DNA of 64,000 bases from Streptomyces sp. NBC_01803 (GTDB taxonomy: Bacteria; Actinomycetota; Actinomycetes; Streptomycetales; Streptomycetaceae), in assembly GCF_035917415.1 (NCBI RefSeq), contig NZ_CP109073.1, forward strand, positions 124,001-188,000, in the 5' to 3' direction. How positions within the stretch are numbered: the stretch's first letter is position 1; the number at the start of each line of letters is the position of its first letter. A program made the translations under genes and the position numbers. Shown one piece after another: positions 56,984 to 64,000 of the stretch. The notes beneath the pieces were generated by a model. The model searched no databases. It saw nothing but the letters and a program-made list of their open reading frames with translations, and was not told the origin of the DNA.

Positions 56984-58321
56984 GTGCGCTACGCACCGCC
57001 CGGTCTGTGCCTGAACGACTTCGCCCTGCTCTCCGGCCCCGGGAGCCGCTACACGGTGCTGCACCTGCAGGGCCCGTGGACCGAACAGTTCGATCCCGTG
57101 CGCATGGAGACGTCCTATGGCAGGGCGACCTCCAGCGACCTCGTCGGATGGGAACCGAGGGGCGCGGTGTTCGGCGTCGGGCCGCCGGGCCGCTTCGACG
57201 GGTCGGCCGTCTGGACCATGCACCCCTTCGAGTACGGGGCCGGCCTGGCGATGCTGTATACGGGCGTCGCGGGCGTCACCGCGGGCGGCTGGCCCGAACA
57301 GGCCATCGGACTGGCGCACTCGGAGCTGCGGGACGGGACCAGCTGGCGGCGGCACGGCGGTGAGCCGGTGTCACGGGCCGATCCGCGCTGGTACCGGACG
57401 GGTGACGGCATGGGCTGGCGCGATCCGTTCGTCGTCCCCGACGACGACGGCGGAGGCCACTGGGCCATGGTCGTCTGCGCGAGTGACGCCTCCCGGCCCG
57501 TGGAACGCGCGGGCTGCGTCGCCCTCGCCACCTCCCGCGACCTGGCGCACTGGGACACCCACCCGCCGCCGCTCTCGCCGGGGCGGGCCGCCCAGTTGGA
57601 GTGCCCGGTGCTGGAACGGCTCGGCGACGGCTGGCTGCTGCTCGGGAGCGTCGGCGGCATCGGCGGCGGCTCCATCGAGACCTGGACGGCTCCCCGGCTG
57701 CGCGGCCCCTGGGAGCCACTGGGCCCCCTGTCACCGCCAGGTGTCTACGCCCCCCGGATCGTCACCGCTCCCGGCGGGGAACGCGTGGTGCTGCACACGA
57801 CGCCCCGGCGGGCGGGCCTGCGGGACACCGGTGCGCCGGGCCGGGGAATGCTGGCCCAGCCGAAGGTGCTGGCGGCCGGTGGCGCCGCGCCCCGGATGGA
57901 GTGGTGGAGCGGCCTGGACCGCTGGCTGGAAGAGCCGTTGGAGGGCCGCCCGGTCGCGCACGGCGTCGCCGACATCGAGGTCACCGGGCGGCTCGGTGTC
58001 GTCCTGCGCGCCGAGGGAGACGATCCGGCGGTGACGGTGGGATGCGACGGCGCCCGCGTCTGGGTGACCGGACCGAGGGGGCCCTCCCTGGCCGGTGCCC
58101 TCCTCCCACGACCGCCCCGGCGGCTGCGCGTCCTGACCGTCGGCGAGTACGTGGAGGTCTACGCGGACGGGGTGTTCGTCCTGACCGCCCTGTGCTACTC
58201 GGGCCGTCCGGTGGCCTGGAGCGCGACGACGGACGGGATCACCCGCCCGCTGCCGGTGCGTCCGCTGCGACTGCCGGAACCCGGCCGCGACGATGCCTCG
58301 GCCGTCTGGCCGGGTCCCTGA
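56984..58321 (+). CDS. GH32-like glycoside hydrolase
   Basis: A 445-residue five-bladed-propeller hydrolase of clan GH-J. The nucleophile motif is CLNDF (Asp12) in place of NDPNG, the RDP motif is WRDPFVV (Arg146-Asp147), and the acid/base motif is LECPVL (Glu206-Cys207). A C-terminal beta-sandwich (about 320-440) follows. No signal peptide is present, so it probably cleaves an imported fructoside such as sucrose or a fructo-oligosaccharide in the cytosol. The altered first motif may change specificity. The GTG start has a strong AGGAGG 6 nt upstream. It shares a divergent promoter with the sugar importer. Confidence 0.83.
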   Translation: MRYAPPGLCLNDFALLSGPGSRYTVLHLQGPWTEQFDPVRMETSYGRATSSDLVGWEPRGAVFGVGPPGRFDGSAVWTMHPFEYGAGLAMLYTGVAGVTAGGWPEQAIGLAHSELRDGTSWRRHGGEPVSRADPRWYRTGDGMGWRDPFVVPDDDGGGHWAMVVCASDASRPVERAGCVALATSRDLAHWDTHPPPLSPGRAAQLECPVLERLGDGWLLLGSVGGIGGGSIETWTAPRLRGPWEPLGPLSPPGVYAPRIVTAPGGERVVLHTTPRRAGLRDTGAPGRGMLAQPKVLAAGGAAPRMEWWSGLDRWLEEPLEGRPVAHGVADIEVTGRLGVVLRAEGDDPAVTVGCDGARVWVTGPRGPSLAGALLPRPPRRLRVLTVGEYVEVYADGVFVLTALCYSGRPVAWSATTDGITRPLPVRPLRLPEPGRDDASAVWPGP

Positions 58322-58359
58322 GCCCCCCGCCCGCGTCACCCTGGGGAGCAGACCTGAGG

Positions 58360-60822
58360 TCAGCCCCCCAGCCAGGCCCCGGTCGCGTCGGCGGCGAGGT
58401 CCTGCTCGGCCCAGATGATCTTGCCCGACGCGGTCTGCCGAGAGCCCCACCGCTGGGTGAGCTGGGCGACCAGCAGCAGGCCGCGGCCCCCCTCGTCGAG
58501 GGTTCGCGCGCGCCGCATATGGGGTGCGGTGCTGCTGGTGTCCGACACCTCGCAGATGATCGAGGTCTCCCCGCGGATCAGCCGGAGCTGGATGGGTGGG
58601 CTCCCGTGCCGGATCGCGTTGGTCACCAGCTCGCTCACGACCAGCTCGGTGATGAAGGCGGCCTCCCCCAGCTCCCACGACTCCAGTTTGCCCGTCGCCG
58701 CCTCGCGGGCGTAGGCGACCTGGGACGGATCGGGCTCCAGGTCCAGGGTGGCGACGTGCTCGGTGTCCAGCACGCGAGTCCGCGCGATCAGCAGGGCGGC
58801 GTCGTCCTGCGGGCGGTCGGGCAGCATCGACCTGATGACGTGATCACAGGTCTCCTCCAGCGTTCCCGTGGACCCGGCCAGCACGCCGGCCAGCAGCCGG
58901 AGGCCCTCGTCGAAGCCGCGTTCGTGGGACTCCACGAGGCCGTCGGTGTACAGGGCGATCAGGCCGCCCTCGGGCAGCGCTACTTCGGCGGCTTCGAAGG
59001 GCAGGCCGCCCACGCCCAGCGGTGGTCCCGGGGACACCTCGACGAACCGGACATCGCCGCCCGGGGCTATGACCACGGGCAGCGGGTGCCCCGCACTGGC
59101 GAGAACGCAGTGCCCCGAGACCGGGTCGTAGACCGCGTACAGACAGGTCGCGCCGAAGCCCCCGGTGGTGCTGCCCATCGGGTCGACGGCGTCGTTTTCG
59201 TCGAGGCGGGCGACCAGATCGTCGAGGTGGGTGAGCAGCTCGTCGGGGCGCAGATCGACATCGGCGAGGGTGCGCACGGCGGTGCGCAGCCGCCCCATGG
59301 TGGCGGACGCGTGGATGCCATGGCCGACCACGTCGCCGACGACGAAGGCCACGCGCGTGCCGGAGAGCGGGATGACGTCGAACCAGTCGCCGCCGATGCC
59401 CGCCTGGGTGGCCGTGGGCAGATAGCGGGAGGCGACCTCGACGGCCGCCGGGCGGGGCAGCCGCCGGGGCAGGAGGCTGCGCTGCAGCGTCAGCGCGGTG
59501 GTGTGCTCCCGGGTGTAGCGCCGGGCGTTGTCCACGCTGACCGCCGCACGGGCAGAGAGCTCCTCGGCCAGCAGCAGATCATCCCGCTCGAACGCCTCCG
59601 GACGGCTGCGGACGAGTACGGCCACCCCGAGGGTGGTGCCGCGGGCGCGCAGCGGCACAGCGATCAGCGAGTGGAACCCGTGGGTGCGCACGCGCTCGCC
59701 GCGCGGGGGGAACTCCCTCACCCACCGGACGAAGCCGGGATCGTCCAGCCCGCTGAGCACCGGCTCGTCGGAGGCCAGGCACCGAGCGGGCGGCGAATAC
59801 TCCGGATAGGTGTCCACCTCGCCCAGCGGCACGACCACCTCGGGGATGCCTTCGAGGACAGACTGGTGGGCCACCCGGCGCAGGGTCAGGGGGCCGACTG
59901 GGCGACTGTGTGGCGCCCCGGGCGCTTCGCCGCCGTTCTCCTTCACTTCGATCAGGTCGACGCTCACGAAATCGGCGAGCCGGGGAATCATGACATCCGC
60001 CAGTTCCTGAGCCGTCCGCATGACATCGAGCGTGGTTCCGATACGGGTGCTCGCCTCGTTCAGCAGCGCCAGCCGCTCACGGGCGAGAAACTGCTCCGTG
60101 ATGTCGGACCCCGCGGTGAACACGCCCCGCACCCGCCCGGCCGCGTCCCGCACCGGGGACATGTTGACCGCCCAGGTGGTCCTCCGGGGGTCGCCGGGGG
60201 TCGGGGCGGACACCTCGTAACGGAGCGTTTCGCCGGTCCGGCCCACCCGCAGCACTTCCGCCACCACCGAATCGGAGAAGGCGGAGGCCGACGGCTCCCG
60301 GCCGGCCAAAGCCCGCTCGTACACCTCGCCCACCGGCTGACCGAGCACCTCTTCGCCCGCCACGCCCAGCAGCCGCCGGGTCGCGGCGTTCATCCGCAGG
60401 ATTCGCGCGTCGAGGTCATAGATCGCCAGCGTGAGCGGCGAGTCGGCAATGGCCCACTCCACCATCGCGGAGTCCTCCGGGGCCGCCACCAGAAACCACT
60501 GGAGGTCACCCGCGCGGTCGAGGAAGGGGAACGCCCGCACGCTGGTCCGCAGAACAGCGCCGCCGTCCCGGTGCCGCAGAGCCAGATCGCCGCTCCATCC
60601 CCACGGCCCGGCGAGGCATCTGCGCGCCGGGGCCGAGACATCGTCGGCGAGCATTCCGGCGGCAGGGCGCCCGACGACCTCCTCCGCCCGGTAGCCCAGC
60701 AGTTCCTCGGCGCCCTGGCTCCACGCCGTGACGACGCCCCGCGCGTCCACCGCCGCCGACGCGGCGGCTCCCGGAGGGAGAAAGGCGCTGTCCGCCTCCC
60801 GTGGGCCGGCGGGTCGATTCAT
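58360..60822 (-). CDS. PAS-PAS-GAF-PP2C-HATPase regulatory phosphatase/kinase
   Basis: An 820-residue soluble signalling protein. Two PAS domains (about 15-120 and 125-245), a GAF domain (about 260-430), a SpoIIE-type PP2C phosphatase (about 455-690, with GGDWFDVI and VGDVVGHG metal-ligand motifs) and a C-terminal RsbW-like HATPase (about 700-810, with N box ELVTNAIRHG) occur in that order. Such proteins control anti-sigma/anti-anti-sigma switches in response to signals sensed by PAS and GAF. The partner proteins are not encoded nearby. This combined architecture is common in Streptomyces. Confidence 0.93.
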   Translation of the reverse strand: MNRPAGPREADSAFLPPGAAASAAVDARGVVTAWSQGAEELLGYRAEEVVGRPAAGMLADDVSAPARRCLAGPWGWSGDLALRHRDGGAVLRTSVRAFPFLDRAGDLQWFLVAAPEDSAMVEWAIADSPLTLAIYDLDARILRMNAATRRLLGVAGEEVLGQPVGEVYERALAGREPSASAFSDSVVAEVLRVGRTGETLRYEVSAPTPGDPRRTTWAVNMSPVRDAAGRVRGVFTAGSDITEQFLARERLALLNEASTRIGTTLDVMRTAQELADVMIPRLADFVSVDLIEVKENGGEAPGAPHSRPVGPLTLRRVAHQSVLEGIPEVVVPLGEVDTYPEYSPPARCLASDEPVLSGLDDPGFVRWVREFPPRGERVRTHGFHSLIAVPLRARGTTLGVAVLVRSRPEAFERDDLLLAEELSARAAVSVDNARRYTREHTTALTLQRSLLPRRLPRPAAVEVASRYLPTATQAGIGGDWFDVIPLSGTRVAFVVGDVVGHGIHASATMGRLRTAVRTLADVDLRPDELLTHLDDLVARLDENDAVDPMGSTTGGFGATCLYAVYDPVSGHCVLASAGHPLPVVIAPGGDVRFVEVSPGPPLGVGGLPFEAAEVALPEGGLIALYTDGLVESHERGFDEGLRLLAGVLAGSTGTLEETCDHVIRSMLPDRPQDDAALLIARTRVLDTEHVATLDLEPDPSQVAYAREAATGKLESWELGEAAFITELVVSELVTNAIRHGSPPIQLRLIRGETSIICEVSDTSSTAPHMRRARTLDEGGRGLLLVAQLTQRWGSRQTASGKIIWAEQDLAADATGAWLGG

Positions 60823-61210
60823 CGGCGCTCATCCTCACTGCCGCGCACGCCGTCGCCCGCGCCCACGCGGAGGGCGGCTTCCCGCACGCACCTGGAACGA
60901 CGGTCCGTGCCCTCATTCGAGCAGGCCGTGGCGACCGGCGCCATCCGGTCACCGCCAGGGGAGTGAGCACGCGGCGCGGGCTCGCCCGGACCCGGCGCCG
61001 GGGTGATGGCCGTGTGTCAGGACACCCGCGCGCTCGTGCCGTCCAGGACGAGATCGGCCATAGCCGAGGATTGTCGGTGAGGGGGAGATGGCCGCGCCCG
61101 TCCCGCCCGGGACCGCACGGGTGAAGGGCGCTGTCTGGGAGATGAGCCGCGCCACCCGCCGCCGAGCGGGTTTCGGCCGCGTGCGAGCGGGGGAGAGAGA
61201 TGCGGCGGCT
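60823..61210. other. 388-bp region without a recognisable gene
   Basis: This lies between the start of the PP2C-type regulator and the 3' end of the YjbQ-family gene and should hold the regulator's promoter. No protein-family match, tRNA or clear hairpin is seen. The repeated GAGCGGG and CGCGCG words look like ordinary GC-rich background. Confidence 0.6.
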
Positions 61211-61633
61211 TCAGCCGAGGAAGCTCAGGCGCACCTGGCGGTTGACGTTGGAAATGTTGGTGTCCACCAGGCAGACGGACTGCCAGGTGCCGAGCTGGAG
61301 CCCGCCGCCGACGACCGGCAGGGTGGCGTGCGGCGGGACGAACGCGGGCAGCACGTGGTCGCGGCCGTGCCCCGGGCTGCCGTGCCGGTGCCGCCAGCGG
61401 TCGTCGGCGGGAAGCAGGTCACGCAGCGCCGTGAGGAGGTCATCGTCGCTGCCGGCGCCCGTTTCGAGGAGAGCGATCCCGGCGGTCGCATGCGGGACAA
61501 ACACACTCAGCAGCCCGTCCCGGCCGGGCGCGACGTCCTGGAGAAACCGCGCGCACTCCCCGGTCAGGTTGTACACCCGCTCCTCGGCCCCGGTCGCGAT
61601 GTCGATCACTCGTGTGGTGAAGGTGTCAGACAT
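61211..61633 (-). CDS. YjbQ/UPF0047 family protein
   Basis: A 140-residue protein of the YjbQ (secondary thiamine-phosphate synthase) family. Signature segments are LLSVFVPHATAGIALLE (about 42-58), RHRHGSPGHGRDHVLPAFV (with the His cluster that binds metal, near 82-100), and GTWQSVCLVDTN near residue 113. The normal length is kept. The physiological role is uncertain, though members can complement thiamine-phosphate synthase. The ATG lies 70 bp from a gene remnant on the opposite strand. Confidence 0.92.
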   Translation of the reverse strand: MSDTFTTRVIDIATGAEERVYNLTGECARFLQDVAPGRDGLLSVFVPHATAGIALLETGAGSDDDLLTALRDLLPADDRWRHRHGSPGHGRDHVLPAFVPPHATLPVVGGGLQLGTWQSVCLVDTNISNVNRQVRLSFLG

Positions 61634-61703
61634 GACTCCATGATCCACCCCGTCCCCCCGGCCGGCTGCTCGGCCCGCTTCACAGCAGCAGTACTCGACG
61701 GCA

Positions 61704-61985
61704 GTGCCCCCCGGGGTCGCCGCACTCGATCCGATCGCCCCGTTCGGCACGGGCGCCCAGATCGGCGCCGCGTGGATCACGCTCCACAGGAAGGGCCGAC
61801 CGATCGCCTGGTGCAACGGCGACACCGGCGGCTTCCGGTCCTGGCTCGGACTCGACCGCGGCACCAGCACCAGCGTCGTCATCCTCTCCGCCACCGCCAC
61901 ACCGGTCGACCGGCAGGGATTCGCACTCCTGGCCGAACACAGCAGCGACAACAACCGATCACAGCGAACGGACAAGTACACCCGA
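61704..61985 (+). pseudogene. C-terminal remnant of a beta-lactamase-type serine hydrolase
   Basis: The frame from about 61710 to 61950 encodes GTGAQIGAAWITLHRKGRP, NGDTGGFRSWLGLDRGTSTSVVILSATATPVD and GFALLAE, which are the final strands of class C beta-lactamase/D-Ala-D-Ala carboxypeptidase-type hydrolases, including the HTGG-like NGDTGG motif. The catalytic SxxK and YxN motifs and everything upstream are missing; the opposite-strand yjbQ-like gene now occupies the region. It is a fossil and encodes no functional enzyme. Confidence 0.75.
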
Positions 61986-62131
61986 CAACAGCGGACACTC
62001 GCGGGACGGCCGTTGAAAGCGGCCGGGGCCGTCGGTCGGCGGCCGGCGCCGCCCTCGCGTCGTTCCGGCCGCTGCGGCACCATGAGCCCCCGGGGGCGGC
62101 ACCGCCCCGCCCACGGCGAAAGGACTCATGG

Positions 62132-62884
62132 ATGCGGGTCGCGCTGTTCATCACCTGCGTCAACGACGCGCTCTATCCGCGCACCGGCCGGGCGGTCGTC
62201 GCGCTGCTGGAGCGGCTGGGCGTGCGGGTGGAGTTCCCCATGGACCAGTCGTGCTGCGGGCAGCCGCAGTACAACACCGGCTACCGGCACGAGACCGAAC
62301 CGCTGGTGCGCCGGTTCGCGCGGGCTTTCGCGGGCTACGACCACGTGGTGACGCCGTCCGGCTCGTGCGCGGCGATGGTGCGGGACAACTACCCGCGGAT
62401 CGGCGCGCGGGCGGCGGCGGAGGGACGCGGCGGCGGACTGGCCGGGGCCGTGGCAGCGGTGGCGCCCCGGACGCTGGAGCTGACGGAATTCCTGGTGGAC
62501 GTGCTGGGGGTGACGGACGTCGGCGCCTCCTACCCGCACACCGTCACGTACCACCCGACGTGCCACGGGCTGCGCGCGCTCGGGCTGGGCGACCGGCCGC
62601 GCCGTCTGCTGCGGGCGGTGCGGGGGCTGGAGCTGGTCGATCTGCCGGGCGCGGAGGAGTGTTGCGGCTTCGGGGGAACGTTCGCCGTGAAGAACGCGGC
62701 GGTGTCGGCGGCCATGGGCGCGGACAAGGCGCGGCACATCATCGGTACGGGCGCGGCGGCGGTCTGCACGGTGGACAACTCCTGCCAGACGCACATCGGC
62801 GGCACGCTCTCCCGCCTCGGCTCGACGGTCCGCCCGGTCCACCTCGCGGAGATCCTGGCGAGCACGGAGAAGGAGCCCTGGTGA
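62132..62884 (+). CDS. lutA: Lactate utilisation protein A (LutA/YkgE)
   Basis: A 250-residue protein with two CCG cysteine-rich domains: DQSCCGQPQYNTG (about 42-54) and EECCGFGGTFAVKN (about 187-200), with further Cys in TPSGSCAAM and TVDNSCQTHIGG. These domains bind iron-sulfur clusters in the LutABC L-lactate dehydrogenase complex. An ATG 62128 in another frame overlaps, but this ATG matches the family start MRVALFITC. AAAGGA precedes it. Its stop overlaps the lutB start (GTGA). Confidence 0.92.
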   Translation: MRVALFITCVNDALYPRTGRAVVALLERLGVRVEFPMDQSCCGQPQYNTGYRHETEPLVRRFARAFAGYDHVVTPSGSCAAMVRDNYPRIGARAAAEGRGGGLAGAVAAVAPRTLELTEFLVDVLGVTDVGASYPHTVTYHPTCHGLRALGLGDRPRRLLRAVRGLELVDLPGAEECCGFGGTFAVKNAAVSAAMGADKARHIIGTGAAAVCTVDNSCQTHIGGTLSRLGSTVRPVHLAEILASTEKEPW

Positions 62885-64000
62885 GCGACGGGACCTATCT
62901 GGGGATGCCCGCCTTTCCCGTGGCCGCGGCGGAGGCCGTCGGGGACGCGCGGTTGCGGGGGAATCTGCGGCATGCCACGCACACGATCCGCGACAAGCGC
63001 GCCCGCGCGGTGGCCGAGCTGCCGGACTGGCCGGAGCTGCGCGCGGCGGGGGCGGCCGTCAAGGACCGGACGTTGCGTCACCTCGACCACTATCTGGAGC
63101 GGCTGGAGCGCGCCGTCACCGCGGCGGGCGGGCACGTCCACTGGGCGGCCGACGCGGCGGAGGCCAACCGGATCGTGACCGCGCTGGTCCTGGCGACCGG
63201 CGAGCGGGAGGTCGTCAAGGTCAAGTCCATGGTGACGCAGGAAATCGGGCTGAACGCGGCGCTGGCCGAGGCCGGGATCCGGGCCGACGAGACCGATCTG
63301 GCCGAGCTCATCGTGCAGTTGGGCGACGACCTGCCGTCCCACATCCTGGTCCCCGCCATCCACCGCAACCGGGGCGAGATCCGGGACATCTTCCGCGACC
63401 GGATGGCCGACCGGGGGCGACCCGCGCCCGAGGGGCTGACGGACGACCCGGCCGACCTCGCCGAGGCGGCCAGGCTGCATCTGCGCCGCAAGTTCCTCGA
63501 CGCGAAGGTCGGCGTCTCGGGGGCCAACTTCATGGTGGCCGAGACCGGCACCATGGTCGTGGTCGAGTCCGAGGGGAACGGACGGATGTGCCTGACCCTG
63601 CCCGAGACGCTGATCTCCGTGGTCGGCATCGAGAAGGTGGTGCCGACCTGGCGGGACCTGGAGATCTTCCTCCAGCTCCTGCCGCGCTCCTCCACCGCCG
63701 AGCGGATGAACCCCTACACCTCGATGTGGACGGGCACCACGGACGAGGACGGCCCGCGCGCGTTCCACCTGGTGCTGCTGGACAACGGCCGCAGCGACGC
63801 GCTCGCCGACACGGTGGGCCGTCAGGCGCTGCGCTGCATCCGCTGCTCGGCCTGTCTGAACGTCTGCCCGGTGTACGAGCGGGCCGGCGGGCACGCCTAC
63901 GGGTCGGCGTACCCCGGGCCGATCGGGGCCATCCTCACCCCGCAGTTGCGCGGCGTGACCAGCGAGCTGGACGCCTCGCTGCCGTACGCCTCCTCGTTGT
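62881..64000 (+). CDS. lutB: Lactate utilisation protein B (LutB), truncated by the window end
   Basis: The frame starts at GTG 62881, overlapping the lutA stop, and is open to the end of the window, giving the first 373 codons. It has VKVKSMVTQEIGLNAAL, VGVSGANFMVAETGTMVVVESEGNGRM (conserved LutB block), and the first ferredoxin-type motif CIRCSACLNVCPVY near residue 320. LutB is the iron-sulfur subunit of the L-lactate oxidation complex that feeds electrons to the respiratory chain. A lutC gene would be expected next but is outside the window. Confidence 0.92.
   Translation, partial: MSDGTYLGMPAFPVAAAEAVGDARLRGNLRHATHTIRDKRARAVAELPDWPELRAAGAAVKDRTLRHLDHYLERLERAVTAAGGHVHWAADAAEANRIVTALVLATGEREVVKVKSMVTQEIGLNAALAEAGIRADETDLAELIVQLGDDLPSHILVPAIHRNRGEIRDIFRDRMADRGRPAPEGLTDDPADLAEAARLHLRRKFLDAKVGVSGANFMVAETGTMVVVESEGNGRMCLTLPETLISVVGIEKVVPTWRDLEIFLQLLPRSSTAERMNPYTSMWTGTTDEDGPRAFHLVLLDNGRSDALADTVGRQALRCIRCSACLNVCPVYERAGGHAYGSAYPGPIGAILTPQLRGVTSELDASLPYASSL

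Noticed and set aside
61088..62131. N-terminal extension of LutA as a ~600-residue fusion
   Set aside because: The upstream frame is antisense to the yjbQ-like gene; LutA homology begins exactly at the ATG at 62132.

Overview
This window is chromosomal DNA from a Streptomyces or close relative. The GC content is very high, GTG and TTG starts are frequent, and many genes are typical of streptomycetes (DUF6421, DUF6214, DUF5134/M56, class F sortase, mycothiol-type maleylpyruvate isomerase, MsiK-type sugar ABC transporter without its own ATPase). No rRNA, tRNA, insertion sequence or CRISPR array was recognised.

Bases 1-30,000 hold ordinary genes in short operons. They include a ROK regulator, a geranylgeranyl-reductase-like flavoprotein, an M20 peptidase, a class F sortase with a secreted protein, a kinase-Nudix fusion, an HpcH/HpaI-type aldolase, etfBA, a thioredoxin/DUF4395 pair, an acyltransferase, a DUF6421/SDR/threonine aldolase operon, GDPD, GNAT, DUF5134/M56, TetR, an LVIVD/DUF305 divergent pair, ferredoxin-NADP reductase, ArsR beside a deleted old-yellow-enzyme gene, ung, a BadF-type kinase and a sirohydrochlorin-chelatase-like gene. 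Several clean palindromic operators and one strong terminator are visible.

Bases 30,180-52,394 are a bisindole (indolocarbazole/indolotryptoline) biosynthetic gene cluster. It encodes RebO/StaO-type amino acid oxidase, RebD/StaD-type chromopyrrolate synthase, RebP/StaP-type P450, RebC/StaC-type monooxygenase, two further flavin monooxygenases, three related SAM methyltransferases, a flavin reductase gene with a frameshift, an ABC-transporter-like membrane protein without ATPase, and a large LuxR (LAL) regulator. It has two different tryptophan halogenases, one PyrH-like (5-position) and one RebH-like (7-position by specificity residues), and no glycosyltransferase. The gene set resembles the BE-54017/cladoniamide/borregomycin indolotryptoline clusters, with an extra halogenase, so a 5- and 7-chlorinated methylated aglycone is the best guess. 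The three divergent promoters of the cluster share a conserved ~25-bp motif at nearly the same distance from a start codon, a candidate regulon signature. The 3' end of one methyltransferase gene has been tandemly amplified as in-frame 57-bp repeats beyond its stop codon.

Bases 52,400-64,000 return to ordinary genes: a conserved hypothetical protein, a sugar ABC importer with a divergent GH32-like hydrolase, a multidomain PAS/GAF/PP2C/HATPase regulator, a YjbQ-family protein, a remnant of a serine hydrolase, and the lactate-utilisation genes lutA and lutB (lutB runs off the window).
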